This document shows, piece by piece, positions 1 to 10,979 of a stretch of 64,000 nt of DNA. The notes below the pieces were generated by a model, which saw only the letters and a list, made by a program, of their open reading frames with translations, had not been told where the DNA came from and ran no database searches. Numbering within the stretch: position 1 is the stretch's first letter; the number at the start of each line of letters is the position of its first letter. The translations under genes were made by a program, and so were the position numbers. The DNA comes from Vombatus ursinus (taxonomy: Eukaryota > Chordata > Mammalia > Diprotodontia > Vombatidae). The DNA lies in NCBI RefSeq assembly GCF_900497805.2, contig NW_020954569.1:19889336-19953335 (forward strand), read 5' to 3'.

Positions 1-2590
1 TTACAGTCTCATCTGGGGTTGTAGAGGGAGTGGAAAGAGGTTTCAATATGTCTATAGAAGGTACTAGGTCTCAATAGGAATAATCGGCTTTGGGCAACAC
101 AGCAGTCACAGAGTTGATGGACTTCAGGTTTACAGGTGACAAGAGTCAATTGCTAAAAAGACAGCCTTGTGCTTCCAGACAAAAAGGATTTCTCTCATAC
201 CTACAGGAGCTGTGATGATTTGTAATACACTTAATATCAGTGTTTGCTTTTTCTGGTTTTTGATCCATGAAGAAATAATTCTTGTTATTGAAGCAAGTTG
301 GTTTGTTCCCTTTTGAGTGTAATTCCTTGAATCACTGCTTTAATAAGAGGGGGGAGGAGAACTGCTATTCACAAGTAGGTGCAACTTTTGATGGATTGTT
401 CCATTAGTTAGACAACCCTAGTGGCCACTGATGTAGTGTGAGGGATGTTTTATAAAATGATTCTCTTTCCCTCTAGTCACAACAACCTCCTTGCACTCCA
501 AGTAAATTGTAACTGTGCAAAACTATGTTCATGAATGAAATGCTTTGGGACATTTCCTTAATCTCCCAAACAAGGCAAGGCAAGATGCTAAAAATCCCAC
601 TACCAGTATGATGGATCTTCTTACTAATGTCTGCTTTAAAATTTGCATTTAATCCCAAGATCTAGAAATAATTGAATCATGTTTCGGCATGGGTGCCTAC
701 ACAGCTCAGAATATAGAATTCATTAAGAGACAGGAATGTGCACTTAGAGTTAACTGAAACTATGTACTTTTACATGTTGTTTAAAACAAATGCTTCTATC
801 ACAATGCTCCCTGTACTTTCTGTTCATCATCGTATATGGGAAGTAAGAAGGCAAATACTTAGCCATAAAAGTAGCCAATACTCTATACCTTGTATGGCTA
901 TTTTCCCATACATATTCCTATGCATATGTAGAATTCTCTTTTAGATTTTTGTCAGAATGATTTCTTTATAAATGATGTATTTCTTTATAAATGCACATAT
1001 CTATAGCTAATATCTATGCCTAATTTATTTTTATTATTTTCATCTTCATTGATAAACTCATTCATCTTTTCATAGGGATTATGAAGTAGATTTAATCACT
1101 CCATCTACTATTATTTAACATTTTTAGCTTGCATCATAAAATTTTAAAAAGCACTTCTTATATTCAACTATTACCTAAAACTTACTTTTTATCATCTTTT
1201 TGGCAAAGTACCTATTTTTTGTAACATTCCTTTAAACAGGTATATAAGGTTAAATATTTGAAGATTGTACATTCCAGGTATACCATTTTTGCATAAACAA
1301 ATGAACTTTAAAAACATGAACCCACTTAAGTAAGTATGCTTTTGTTTTCATATCTCAGATACAGATAACCTATTTTTCATGCTTTTAATAAGTGCTTAAG
1401 CTGTGTGATGTGTACTCACTCTTTCTTTCCCACTCTGCTACACATCCTCCCACTTTACACAATTTATATCTTTTTCTCCTAAATCCCTTACTATTGCATA
1501 ATTTTAATATTGCAGAATCATAAAATCATGATTTCTTTTGTGAATGTATTCTCTTGGTAGGGACTAAAATCTGTGCCGAATTCCAGAAGGGTTATATATA
1601 GTAGCAGTGAGTTAGGAGGTCAAATGTTTATCATTTCTGTGTTAAGTGTTTAGTTCTTCATTTAACCTCCCCCCCACCACTGTTATTAGATATTGGGATT
1701 TTCCCTTTTCTCTGCATTTTTGAACATAACTAAAGATGAACTTTCATCAAAACTTGCTTTTAATGGAATAGCATCTCTTGTCTTTCCTGATTACTCATCT
1801 CACGACTCTGCTAGACCAAAACTCAGAGGGAGAAAAATCTACATCATTTCCACAGATAACTGAGCCGTTAGGGGGCTCTTTCTTACTGTGTTATTCATGT
1901 AGCAGCCTACATTGGGCAACTATATGATTCTTTGATACTGACTTTTCCCCTTGTAAAAAAAATACAAGTCCTTCTTGAATTAGTATTTTTTTTTGCAAAA
2001 CAGAAACAATAAAGACCAACAAGAATGCATTGATTTTAGTATAAGTAGTTATTAAAAATATCTGCTAATAATGTATCTAATACTTTGCAATTTACTTATT
2101 TTCATATTATTATTTGTAGGTATACAGTGTTAGATCTTTAACAGTAGCAATAAAAGTAAATATTACAATTATCTGTAATGTGACATTTTTATACTTAAAT
2201 GATATTACATTATAAGAAGAATATAATGGAAAAATCATTCCCAAAGGAGAAACATCCTCTGCACATTCATTTGTAAACATCTTTTAACTGGAGAGTAAAT
2301 CAGTTTTCTGGCAAGTTGTATTCTTTGAGAAGAGAACAGGTTACTGAAAATGAATACTATCTGTTCAAATAAGAAACAGAAGAAGTAGAAATAATAGGAT
2401 TGCTTTAATATTGATGACATAATAAGTTGTAGGAGTCAAACTATTTATTTAAAATGCAAGTCCCAAATAGATCACAAGGAGTCAGTGAACTTAGATGGAA
2501 AAATTACATTTGTATTTCAATAAAAGTAATTTATTTTACAAAAAAAATGCATGTTCCTCTTACAAAATTTGAAGGTTACAAAGCAAGCAA
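1..2590. other. Unassigned AT-rich DNA
   Basis: I recognise no gene or named repeat here. The short open frames are unremarkable and fit chance. A 15-base tandem duplication (ATTTCTTTATAAATG) lies near 959-993. This could be intergenic or intronic DNA or very old, unrecognisable repeats. Confidence 0.5.
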
Positions 2591-2591
2591 A

Positions 2592-2617
2592 GACACACAC
2601 ACACACACACACACACA
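2592..2617. repeat. (CA)n microsatellite
   Basis: A near-perfect CA dinucleotide run. It makes histidine/threonine repeats in two overlapping small open frames, which are therefore not genes. Confidence 0.9.
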
Positions 2618-3224
2618 TACATGCAAACATGTACACACAGAGAGCAATGCAGGAGCTGGTTCTGAATATACTGATTCTACTCCTTCATCAGAGCAGCCCT
2701 CTGAGTAATATACATTGTAATATCCTGCAGACTTTTAGTGAAGAACACACATTTCAACAATTTCCAACATTGCTGAACCGATTATGTTTGCTCCAGGAAC
2801 ATGATAATCTGACTCTACCTGAGGCATCCCCATCATTCTAAACATTTCTTTAATGAAGTTTACCAAAAAGTAAAAAAGTCAAAATCTTTGTTGTTTTCCT
2901 TAGAAATATTTATTTTGTAAAGGGGAGAATTGAGGATACCACTGCTGAGATAGAGGAGCTAAATTTCCTCTTTGAAATAGTTATTCCTTACTTCTCCTGC
3001 ACTGGTGGCAAGGGTTGACCCCAGGGCCGAAGTTTTGATGCCCTTTTGCTCCACGGCACCTTTATACATGTGTCTTTATTTTTTATGTTCACTATCCACA
3101 AAGACCCTGTGGGAGAGTGTTCCAGGTATTCAGGAGGAATATTTTGTACCAGCTGTACTTAACGTGACATTTTAGTAACTAAGCAACAAAACTGATTAAG
3201 TTGGGAAGATTATAGATAAAAGAC

Positions 3225-3350
3225 TCAATAGTAGGGCTCATAAGCAATAGTCCTGGAAACCTAGGCCATCAGAGTGACTCTTAGAACACTGAGAGTAGTA
3301 GTTACCTACCCTCTGGGTACTTAGTTGGCCAATTTGAGTGATAGTTGTGG
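3225..3350 (+). repeat. Unclassified interspersed repeat, copy 1
   Basis: This segment aligns by eye with 46455-46580. Shared blocks in order are CTGAGAGTAGTAG, CCTCTGGGTAC, GCCAATTT and AGTTG/GTGG. The two copies lie in the same orientation and differ at roughly a quarter of sites, so this is an old dispersed repeat. I cannot assign it to a named family and its true ends are unknown. Confidence 0.45.
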
Positions 3351-3472
3351 TATTATGGCTTAATCCCTGGAGATTAAATACTACTCATTTATGCCCCGTT
3401 TCTTTCTGTGATTTAAGAGGGGCAAAGAATTAGAGATTTAGAGGTAAAAATGAATTTCAACATCATCATCAT

Positions 3473-3477
<5 letters not shown>

Positions 3478-3503
<26 letters not shown>

Positions 3504-3575
3504 AATCTATCTATCTACATACATATATGTATATATATATACACACACATATCTATACCTATATCTATATATATA
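3478..3575. repeat. (CT)n then (CTAT)/(TA)n microsatellite
   Basis: A pure CT run to about 3503 passes into CTAT and TA/CA repeats up to about 3575. Compound low-complexity sequence with no coding content. Confidence 0.85.
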
Positions 3576-3975
3576 ATTTTTATATAGGGAAACTAGGCCT
3601 AAAGAGGCAAAACAACTTGTCAAATGTAACAAAGAAAGTAGTATAGTCTGAATTGTTTACTCAGCCCTTCAGGACTCCAAAGTCACCATTCTTTGCATTG
3701 TTATTCTTTGCCTACTCAACTTTTGAGATGCTTTTTTAGGCTTCTTCCCACCTTAGAGGTATAAAAGATAAGACAGAATAAACAATGATCAAGAATAATT
3801 GATTCTAACCTGCAATGTGATTGATTGAGTATAAGAATCATCATAATCATGTTCTCAGGAAGGCTAGGCAGATTGCTAGAAATGAGAAAGAGAAACGGGG
3901 AACACTTTTCTCCTTGTTATCATATGATTTTCCCTCTGGAAGCATTATTTTCCCTGGGATACTGACACAGGCGTG

Positions 3976-4030
3976 TCAGGATAGTGTCTAAAATTACAGG
4001 ACCAGGCTCAGGATAGTGTCTAAAATTACA
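3976..4030. repeat. Two-copy tandem duplication, period 32
   Basis: The 23-base block beginning TCAGGATAGTGTC occurs at 3976-3998 and again, identically, at 4008-4030. It is a small local duplication in otherwise unassigned DNA. Confidence 0.8.
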
Positions 4031-4471
4031 CGAGAGAGTTCTTCCTTTTGTTTCCTCACCTGCTTGTCCTCTTCTAAAATATAAATAGTCCTAACAGCAA
4101 CCATAGATTAATGTTCTTCACACTATCATTGTAATGTTGTGGGTCAGTATGTAGAAGTGTTCATTGAAAATAAAAATTACTCTTCTGCTGACAGTAAGGA
4201 CAAAAAGAATAAGAAGGGAAATCACTGGCTGACTGGCTTGAGGGGGAACAGAATTAGAGGATAAATAATGGGGAAAAAAACTAAAGGCGAAGGGCATTGA
4301 AGGCAAAATTCAACCAGTTATTTCACAATTTTGCATAGGACTAGTACATAAGTCTACCAGTAAGAGAAATATTTTTAATGATTTTTAAGAACAACGATCC
4401 TTAAAGAAATTAATGAGGTTCATATTTCAAATGAGTAAAACAGTTTTAGTTTTACTTAGGGCTTTCCTTTT

Positions 4472-4650
4472 AAGAACTCAGTGAGGTAAGCAATACAAAT
4501 ACCATTATCCCAATTTAACAGAAGAGAAAATTGAAGCACAGTGAGATTAAGTGATTTGCCCAAAATTATATAACTAGCATTCATCTGGACTAGTCTCAAT
4601 ATTTGTGTTTTCTGATTGGACCAACAGTGCCCTTTCTCAGTACCACATGA
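4472..4650 (-). repeat. MIR/CORE-SINE, old
   Basis: Read on the minus strand, this carries the CORE pattern: a degraded sequence corresponding to the CORE GCTGTGTGACC...AAGTCACTTAACC block, then a sequence matching the usual CATCTGTAAAATG region. It is diverged and partial. Confidence 0.6.
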
Positions 4651-4659
4651 GCATGATAA

Positions 4660-5231
4660 TTACTGAAGCACCTGCAGCTATGAAGGAACGAACATAAACT
4701 GGTTACTTGGATATGCTAACATAGTATATCATCAGATCATACAAAGAAACAAGTGTATCAACTCTCTCTGTTTTCTGTCAATTATACTGTTGAATACTAT
4801 GATATCCAGGATGATTTAAAAAGAAAAGTAAAAAATAGAAGATATTTGTTATATTGAATTAACTTGATTTGTCTGTGAGGAGACTCAAATATATCTTTGC
4901 ATTTGGATGATATAAACTCATTGATGTGAGAACTCCCTCTGCTGGTCCAGCTTACAATCATTCCAGTCCTCCTCAACCTGTACAATTCTTCTATACATTT
5001 TTACATGATCCCTCAATAGAGGGTTTATCCAACAGGCTAGAGTCCCATCACTGATTCATATAATATGTGATGGATACCAATAGAGAATCAGTGGCACATC
5101 TGTTATACCTGATCCGTGGTGTGTAACCAGGCTTTTTCTTTTCCAAACATTCACGTCCTTGTGATTTATTTAATCAACTTCATGTAGTTCTGTTACCACA
5201 GAGGGTCTTTGATTTTCATTTCTTGTTTTAG
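4660..5231. other. Unassigned DNA upstream of candidate exon
   Basis: No repeat family or gene is recognised. The small open frame on the minus strand at 4797-4985 has no family signature. Confidence 0.4.
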
Positions 5232-5348
5232 GAAGTGCATATCCCCTTCATAAGTTTTACCCTGATTCTCCAATGAGTATGTCAGCATTATTTCCTAACA
5301 AGCCTAAGATTTCAACTTGGGGAGACCTGATCACAGCATTTAACATAT
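5232..5348 (+). other. Candidate exon, unidentified
   Basis: A 117-base segment follows a pyrimidine-rich acceptor (CATTTCTTGTTTTAG) and is followed by a strong donor (GTAAGTG). One frame is open for all 38 complete codons, starting SAYPLHKF and ending DLITAFNI, while the other two contain stops. The exon would be symmetric phase 1. It lies outside any repeat I recognise. I do not recognise the peptide. Chance alone could leave one of three frames open at this length, so it may be a cryptic exon. Transcript or cross-species data would decide. Confidence 0.25.
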
Positions 5349-5874
5349 GTAAGTGCTTTTTATAGATACTATTTTCATTCTAGTAAAATTTAAACTGGTC
5401 AATGATTCCACATATTTCATCTATAATTATTCTACTAATTGAACTCATGGTCACTCTGAACTATGACGTGTAATTGCTTGTCAATAAGAAAGGCACCTAG
5501 CAGGCCCTGGATAATATGGTATACAGTTTGATCACATTTTCTGTTTTTTACATTTCTTTAGAAATCTTCAAATATTAATATATAAACACATGCACACACA
5601 CACCCCATCAAAACAATCAAACAGTATTGAGGAAAATAAACAGCAACAACAACAAAACACAAGCACATAAACTGAGCTGTGGGTAGTTCCAAAATCTGGG
5701 ACTGGACTGAATTCTGTAACAGCTCTATCCATCAACTTTAATGATTGCTAGCTTCACCTCTGTTGCACAAAAACAGATTACCTGAGGGAATACCCCTAGT
5801 TTAACTATAACAGACCACAAATCATGCTTTTTGCTTTTACTCTCTTTTCCCTACAATCCTTCTTTCATGCACAT
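5349..5874. other. Unassigned DNA
   Basis: This stretch has a short CA-rich tract near 5585-5602 and an AAC-rich tract near 5643-5660. I see no gene or clear repeat. Confidence 0.4.
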
Positions 5875-6392
5875 GACACCATAATCTTTCTTCTACATAG
5901 TTCTGATCTCATCTCTTTGGCTTAAATGATCTTCAGTGGCTCTCACTTGACTACCAAGTAAATATCAAACTCCGCTCAAAACCCTGGAAAATCTGATGAC
6001 ACCCAACCTTTCCACGTTTACCTCATATGACTTTATTATGAGTATGCTACTGCATTCTAACCAAATTGGATTGCTCTTTGCCTATACATCTTCCACAAAC
6101 TCTTGCCTCCACTGCTCACTATGCCTATTTTGTCCTCCCTTTCCTATGTTGATTTCATCTTTTAAATCTCCTCTCAAGCACATTTTTTTTTCCATAAACC
6201 TTGATCTGAACCTGTTAGTATGGACTTTACTCCTCAGAAATCACATACTACTTGGTTCTGCAACATTCTAATACACTTTGAAATAGTATACATTATAAAT
6301 AACTATTTGTTTCTTAGTCACAACCACTTAGGCTGTGAGATATTTAAAGGCAGGAGCCATATCTTATCCACATTTTCATAATAATATCTAGT
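5875..6392 (+). repeat. L2-type LINE 3' fragment
   Basis: The order of landmarks matches the end of ORF2 and the 3' region of marsupial L2/CR1-clade LINEs: CTTCAGTGGCTC, then the phrase equivalent to 'aaatctcctctcaagcaca', then GGCTGTGAGATATTTAAAGGCAG (the usual tail 'gtgagctccttgagggcagg'). The fragment is diverged and 5'-truncated, and its final tail is lost where the next SINE begins. Confidence 0.6.
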
Positions 6393-6612
6393 ATTTATAG
6401 AGCAACTTAGGATTGTTTTTCATACTTCCTCCTCACAATAACCCAGTGAGTTTAGTGCTATTATTATTCCCATTTTTCAGATGAGGAAAAAAAGACTGAC
6501 AGAGATTGAATTATTTGACTAAGATCACATAGCTAAAAATCAACTGAGGAAAGAATTAAGTTCATATCTTAATGACCCTCCAGTCAAGGAGTCTATCCAA
6601 TGTACCACCTAA
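6393..6612 (-). repeat. CORE-SINE (MIR/Mon-1 type)
   Basis: On + it reads as the reverse complement of a CORE-SINE: a CCCATTTTTCAGATGAGG block, then a GATCACATAGCTA block (the CORE), then CTATCCAATGTACCACCTAAT at the tRNA-like head. The cytochrome c retrocopy landed within about 20 bases of its end. Confidence 0.7.
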
Positions 6613-6633
6613 TCCTTAAAATAGTGCTGTGCA

Positions 6634-7969
6634 GAGAGGAAACACGAGTTGGACAGAGGCGGCAACCGAGCGGGCAAGCCTGGGGCTGTGTGCTAAGCTA
6701 AATTCATCATGGGTGATGTGGAGAAGGTCAAGAAGATTTTTGTTCAGAAGTGTGCTCAGTGCCACACCGTTGAGGAGCGAGGCAAGCACAAGACAGGGCC
6801 TAATCTGAACAGCCTCTTTGGCTGAAAGACTGGCCAGTGTCCTGGCTTCTCCTACTCAGATGCCAACAAGAACCAAGGGAGAGGATACACTGATGGAATA
6901 CTTGGAAAACCCCAAGAAGTATAACCCTGGGACGAAAACGATCTTCACAGGCATTAAGAAGAAGGGAGAGGGGCAGCTAGGTGGCACAGCGGATAGAGCT
7001 CTGGCTTTGGAGTCAGGAGGACGTGAGTTCAAATCCAGTCTCAGACACATGACACTTACTAGCTGTGTGACCCTGAGCAAGTCACTTAACCCCAATTGCC
7101 TCACCAAAAAAAAAAAAAGAAGAAGAAGAAGAAGAAGAAGGGAAAAAGAGCAGACTTGATAGCATACTTTAAAAAGGCCACCAATGGGTAATAGCTGTCT
7201 GCTGCCTTATTTATTATAAAAAGGAGATGTCTCTCCTTATGAGATTGCTTTTGTTTTTTACATGTATCATAACAATCCTATTTAAATTGGTTTCATCAAC
7301 CAGAGAATTTTGATCACGAATGGCTGTTTAAAAATTTTGTTCTGCAGTCCTAATAAAGGAATGGTCATAATTACAGCCACAATGGAGCTGTCACAGTTTT
7401 CTGTTTCTTTTACTTGATTTTTATCTGAGGTGACGTGTTCCACTTTTACTAAGCAATCGGGAAAACTTCCTTGATAGTTTCATATGACTTTTACCTGTAG
7501 TATGTTGCAGGGGGTGAGGGGAGAGATTATCTTTTGGAGAAATTTTATGCCCCAGTCTGTCCAAAGGCAAGGTCAACTGAATCAAAACAAACCCACAAAT
7601 TTCCAACTTAAATTCCCTAACTTTTCATGCATAAACAGCTTGATTACAATGATTTAATTAAGTACTGCCTTTAAATTGTTGAAAGGCATTTCAGTGTATT
7701 TTATTGTGTAACAATCCTGAGTAAAGAACATCCCATCACATGGTGTGAGTGATCTTTGAAATAGAGCTATGATAGGACCTTCTGCTGAGTTGTTAAGTAC
7801 CTGTTAACTCACCTGTATCTTAGGATTCACTTTTAAGACCTGTTGAATTTAAAGTTTGCAGACATGTTTTATAGTATGTGAATGGTAGTGTTAAAACTGA
7901 CTTGAAGGGTTCAGCTGTAAGTGATGTGATCATAAGAATTCAGCAATTAAACACTTGTCAATATACTTA
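6634..7969 (+). pseudogene. CYCS: Processed cytochrome c (CYCS) pseudogene
   Basis: This is an intronless copy of somatic cytochrome c, the mitochondrial intermembrane haem protein that carries electrons from complex III to complex IV. The coding part runs from ATG 6709 to TAA 7189-7191. It begins [13 protein letters not shown] and keeps the CAQCH haem site, [18 protein letters not shown] and, at the end, the [13 protein letters not shown]-like tail. It is dead: Arg codon 39 is TGA (6823-6825, a CpG-type decay), about 11 bases are missing near 6877 (loss of ITWG) and shift the frame, and a SINE splits the KKKGERAD region. A GC-rich 5'UTR and a long 3'UTR are present, with ATTAAA near 7946. 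A 16-base direct repeat with one mismatch, AAAATAGTGCTGTGCA at 6618-6633 and its partner at 7970-7985, flanks the copy. This marks L1-type retroposition of a full-length mRNA. Confidence 0.95.
6971..7131 (+). repeat. tRNA-derived CORE-SINE inside CYCS pseudogene
   Basis: This is a nearly complete marsupial SINE. It has a GGGCAGCTAGGTGGCACAGC head, the GAGTTCAAATCCAG box B region, the CORE GCTGTGTGACCCTGAGCAAG, the CCCCAATTGCCTCACC end, then an A tail drifting to (AAG)n. The target site AAGAAGAAGGGA is present before (6956-6967) and after (7132-7143). It is low in divergence and younger than the retrocopy that holds it. Confidence 0.92.
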
Positions 7970-7985
7970 AAAATAATGCTGTGCA

Positions 7986-8227
7986 AAAAAAATAGTTTCT
8001 GGGGATAAAAGTTTGTTAACTTAAGGTTCAATGAATTAAAACTATGAAACAATGGATAATTTTGATTGTCAAGGTTTACATAAAAAAGCAGTAATATTCA
8101 TATATTTATTGATCATGTCTGACAAGGTATGTCACCAGACTCTATGGGAAATAAAAAGAATTGTAAGTCATTTTTCCTGTCCTCATAAATCTTACATTTG
8201 CAATTAATTTGAGTTATGTAGTACTTT
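7986..8227. other. Unassigned DNA after the retrocopy
   Basis: A short stretch with no recognised gene or repeat. Confidence 0.4.
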
Positions 8228-8410
8228 TTGAAAGAAAACCAGATTTGGAGTCAGAGGATTTGGGTTCAAATTCTCCCTCTGCTGCAGACTACCTTTGTGA
8301 TTTTGGGCAATGTGAACTCTCTATGCTTCACTTTTTGAATTTTTAAAATGAAGTGGTTGGATTAGACAATCTCTAAGAACATCTCCAGCTCTAAATCTAT
8401 AATCCTATGA
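8228..8410 (+). repeat. MIR-type CORE-SINE
   Basis: Recognisable parts are TTTGGAGTCAGAGGATTTGG, a TTGTGATTTTGGGCAA CORE segment, and an end matching 'ggttggactagatgatctctaagg...agctctaaatctatgatcctatga'. Old and diverged. Confidence 0.65.
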
Positions 8411-8414
8411 ACCT

Positions 8415-8662
8415 TCTCTCATTGCTTAAAATTCCTTCTTCTCTTTCATTCTGCCTTTTAAAACACCACTCTATAATTTCAAAAACAATGATTTCATCAA
8501 GTCATTCTCTCTCTCCAAAATGTTTAATGGCTAGACCTCCCACTACCTATGGAATAAACTTCATACTCTTTTGACTAGCTTTCAATATTGTTCGTAATTT
8601 GGCCCAATCCTAATACTCTCTCTTCTCCAAGACAATCTATTCTAGTTGTTGGCTATTTTACT
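8415..8662 (+). repeat. L2-type LINE, first part
   Basis: Landmarks such as CCAAAATGTTTAATGGCT, a TTGTTCGTAATTTGGCCCAA block and TCCAAGACAATCTATTC match the end of ORF2 of the L2/CR1 clade in sense orientation. The same element appears to resume after the minus-strand L2 that follows (at about 9340). Confidence 0.6.
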
Positions 8663-8666
8663 GTTC

Positions 8667-9335
8667 ATTCAGTCAGTCAATAAACATTTATTAGGTGCCT
8701 ACTACGTTCCAAGCACTGTGCTATATACGCACTGGGAATAATAAGGAAAGTAAAAGACAGTTCTACCATCAAGGAGCTCACAATCTAACAAGGGAGGGAA
8801 CATACAAACAACTATGAACAAAAACAAGCTATAAGCAGAATGTATATGTAATAATTAACAAAGAGAGGCATTAGAATTAAGAGATTGGGAAATATCTTCT
8901 GTAGAAGGGGGGATTTTAGTTGGAATTGACATGGTTAAACCTGTGCTTTAGAAAAATCACTGATGACTGAGTGGAGGATGGATTAGACTGGAAGAACCTT
9001 GTGTCAGGCAGATAAACCAATGGATGATTGCAATAGTTTGGGTGTGAGGAGATGAGACAGAGGTGGTGGCATTATCAGAGCAGAGTAAGGGTACTCAGGA
9101 GATATTAAAAAGGTGAAGTCAACAAGACTTGGAAACAGATTGGATATGGAGAGTGAGATATAGTGAGGAGCTGAGGACAACAAGTAAATTGTGAGTCTGG
9201 AGAACTTGGAGGATGGTGGTGATCTCAATAGCAATAGGGAAGGTTGGAAGGACTTGGGGAAAGAATTTGGGACAAGTTGAATTTAAGATGTCTAGAGAAT
9301 AGCTAGTTTGTAATACATAATAAGCAGTTGTCCCC
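8667..9335 (-). repeat. L2-type LINE, internally deleted
   Basis: The + strand starts with the reverse complement of an L2 3' end (TCAGTCAATAAACATTTATT, GTGCCTACTACG, CAAGGAGCTCACAATCTAA). It ends in reverse-transcriptase code whose minus-strand translation near 9119-9180 includes LTLHIQSVSKSC, the typical L2 motif. A large middle part is missing. It sits between two pieces of a plus-strand L2, so it was probably inserted there. Confidence 0.75.
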
Positions 9336-9339
9336 AAAA

Positions 9340-9647
9340 TGAACTACATGTAGCCAACCTTCAAGATTTTACCCCAGTTCAAATTCTTCAATAAGACCCC
9401 CGATGACCTTTTATCACTGCTCCAGCTCACATTAATTCTCCCTTTTCTGAAGAGCTAATGCACTCATTTGCTGGAACACAAATACTGCCTCATATTATTA
9501 CTTCATTTTTTAATATGTTCATATCTTATTTCCCCAAAGAGACTAAAAGATTTTCTAGAAAGGGATGATGTTATCCATATATATATTGCTTTTAAGTTTT
9601 GAGCATGATGTTTTGCACATAGTCACCATTGTAACTGTAATAAATCA
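9340..9647 (+). repeat. L2-type LINE, second part
   Basis: The text resembles the L2 3' region (CAATAAGACCCCC for 'gaagcctttcc', then CCCAAAGAGACTAAAAGATT, then a TTTTGCACATAGTCACC...GTAATAAATCAG end). It is most likely the continuation of the copy at 8415-8662. Confidence 0.5.
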
Positions 9648-9895
9648 GGGTGGCATAACAGAAAGAGGGCTAGATTTGACATCAGTAGAGACAGGAGGCA
9701 AATACTGTCTTGAACACGTAATAGCAGTGTAGTTATTGTCACAACTAATCAGTGAGGTATACTATGGTGTACTATGCTCATTTTGCAGATGACAAAACTG
9801 AGTATCTGAGAGGTTAAATGACATAACTATGACCACACAACTAAGAAGTGGCAAAGCTCAGATTTGAAGGTGTCATTTTTGATTTCAAGAAAAAT
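9647..9895. repeat. Two abutting CORE-SINE relics
   Basis: A truncated plus-strand SINE head lies at 9647-9745 (GGCATAACAGAAAGAGGGCTAG). It is followed by a minus-strand MIR-like copy with TTTTGCAGATGACAAAACTGAG and GACCACACAACTAAGAAGTG. Both are diverged. Confidence 0.5.
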
Positions 9896-9899
9896 GAAC

Positions 9900-10725
9900 T
9901 TTCACCCAGTGGTGTTTCTCTATTCCCTGAGTAGGTGCTAAATGATCACTGATTTATACATTTACAAATGACTTTTAAAGAAAATAAAATTGTTTTGGAT
10001 TTTGTTTCCCTCAGCCCATTTCTATTGTTTAAAAAATACAGCAACTTTCCATTTTTTTTTTAAAGGAGGAAATAGCCTATTAAGAATCAATAGCTCTTTT
10101 GTTCTAAGCATAACATTAAGACAGATTCCAGATGGAATCTTTGGCCATACCACTTAACTGTTCTTCTTTCTTCCTGTCTATTAATTAGAAATAATAATAT
10201 CCACAACCACACAGCAGTAATAAGCTAATTAAGTTAATGCTTGTAAAGTGTTTTCATGATTAAAAGTGCTATAGATAAATACTTGGCCATTATACAAGGA
10301 ACATCATTAGACAGAGTGTACTGAGAAAAGAAAATATGTTTGCACGCTTTTTGAAGGCAAGCACTTTGAAGGTGAGGGTAAGATGCATTCTTCCTCCCCC
10401 TTTTGTGGTGTTTATTTGACTCTTATAAGCCCTGCAAACAGAGCCAAGAAATGATTTTGTTTTGCTAAGACACTCATTACATTCAGAGGGATACTTGGAA
10501 CAATGTACATAGAGATCTGCTTCTGCAGCATAATTAATGACATGACTTTGGAGCATGTGGTCCTTCATGGAGGTCCTGAAGAGGAACTGATAGAAAAAAA
10601 AAACAACACTTATATTCATAATCTCCTTGTCCTCTTTCTTTGGCAGATTCGTACTACTTTGGCAAATTAACTTGTTCGCTAAAACAACCACCCCTAGCTC
10701 CTTTAATTATTTATGTCTCTGCAAC
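9900..10725. other. Mostly unassigned DNA with a MIR relic
   Basis: A diverged MIR-like copy probably lies at 10110-10285 in plus orientation, ending TAAAGTGTTTTCATGATTAAA...GCTATAGATAAAT. On the minus strand 10290-10691 is open for 133 codons with ATG. I recognise no domain, start context, splice signal or family in it, so I do not call a gene. Confidence 0.35.
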
Positions 10726-10727
10726 TG

Positions 10728-10975
10728 GGAAATAAGATATACAGGCAATGACGTATAGAAATCTATCCTGCGCTACAGGAAAATTGAAGGGGAAGGGGAT
10801 AAGAGAAGGTGGGGAGAGATAGAAGGGAAGGCTGATTAGTGGAAAGGGTATTCAGGATACATGCCATGTTGGGGTGAGGAGAGGGACGAGATGGGGAGAA
10901 AATTTGGAACTCAAAATCTTGTAGAAGTGAATGCTGAAAATGAAAATTAATAAATTAATAAAAAAGAAAAAAGTA
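10728..10975 (+). repeat. L1 3'UTR fragment
   Basis: It matches the end of marsupial L1 elements: G/A-rich 'ggggaaggggataaga', GGGGAGAAAATTTGGAACTC, AAAATCTTGTAGAAGTGAATG, then an A-rich tail with AATAAATTAATAAAAAAG. It is 5'-truncated to about 250 bases. Confidence 0.7.
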
Positions 10976-10979
10976 TGTT

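Noticed and set aside
6818-7159. 113-codon open frame containing [14 protein letters not shown]
   Set aside because: It is the shifted second half of the dead cytochrome c copy running on into a SINE; not a live gene.
10290-10691. 133-codon open frame on the minus strand
   Set aside because: It is not explained by a repeat I recognise, but it has no domain, no conserved-looking motif, no supporting splice or promoter signal and a length that AT-rich 64 kb can yield by chance.
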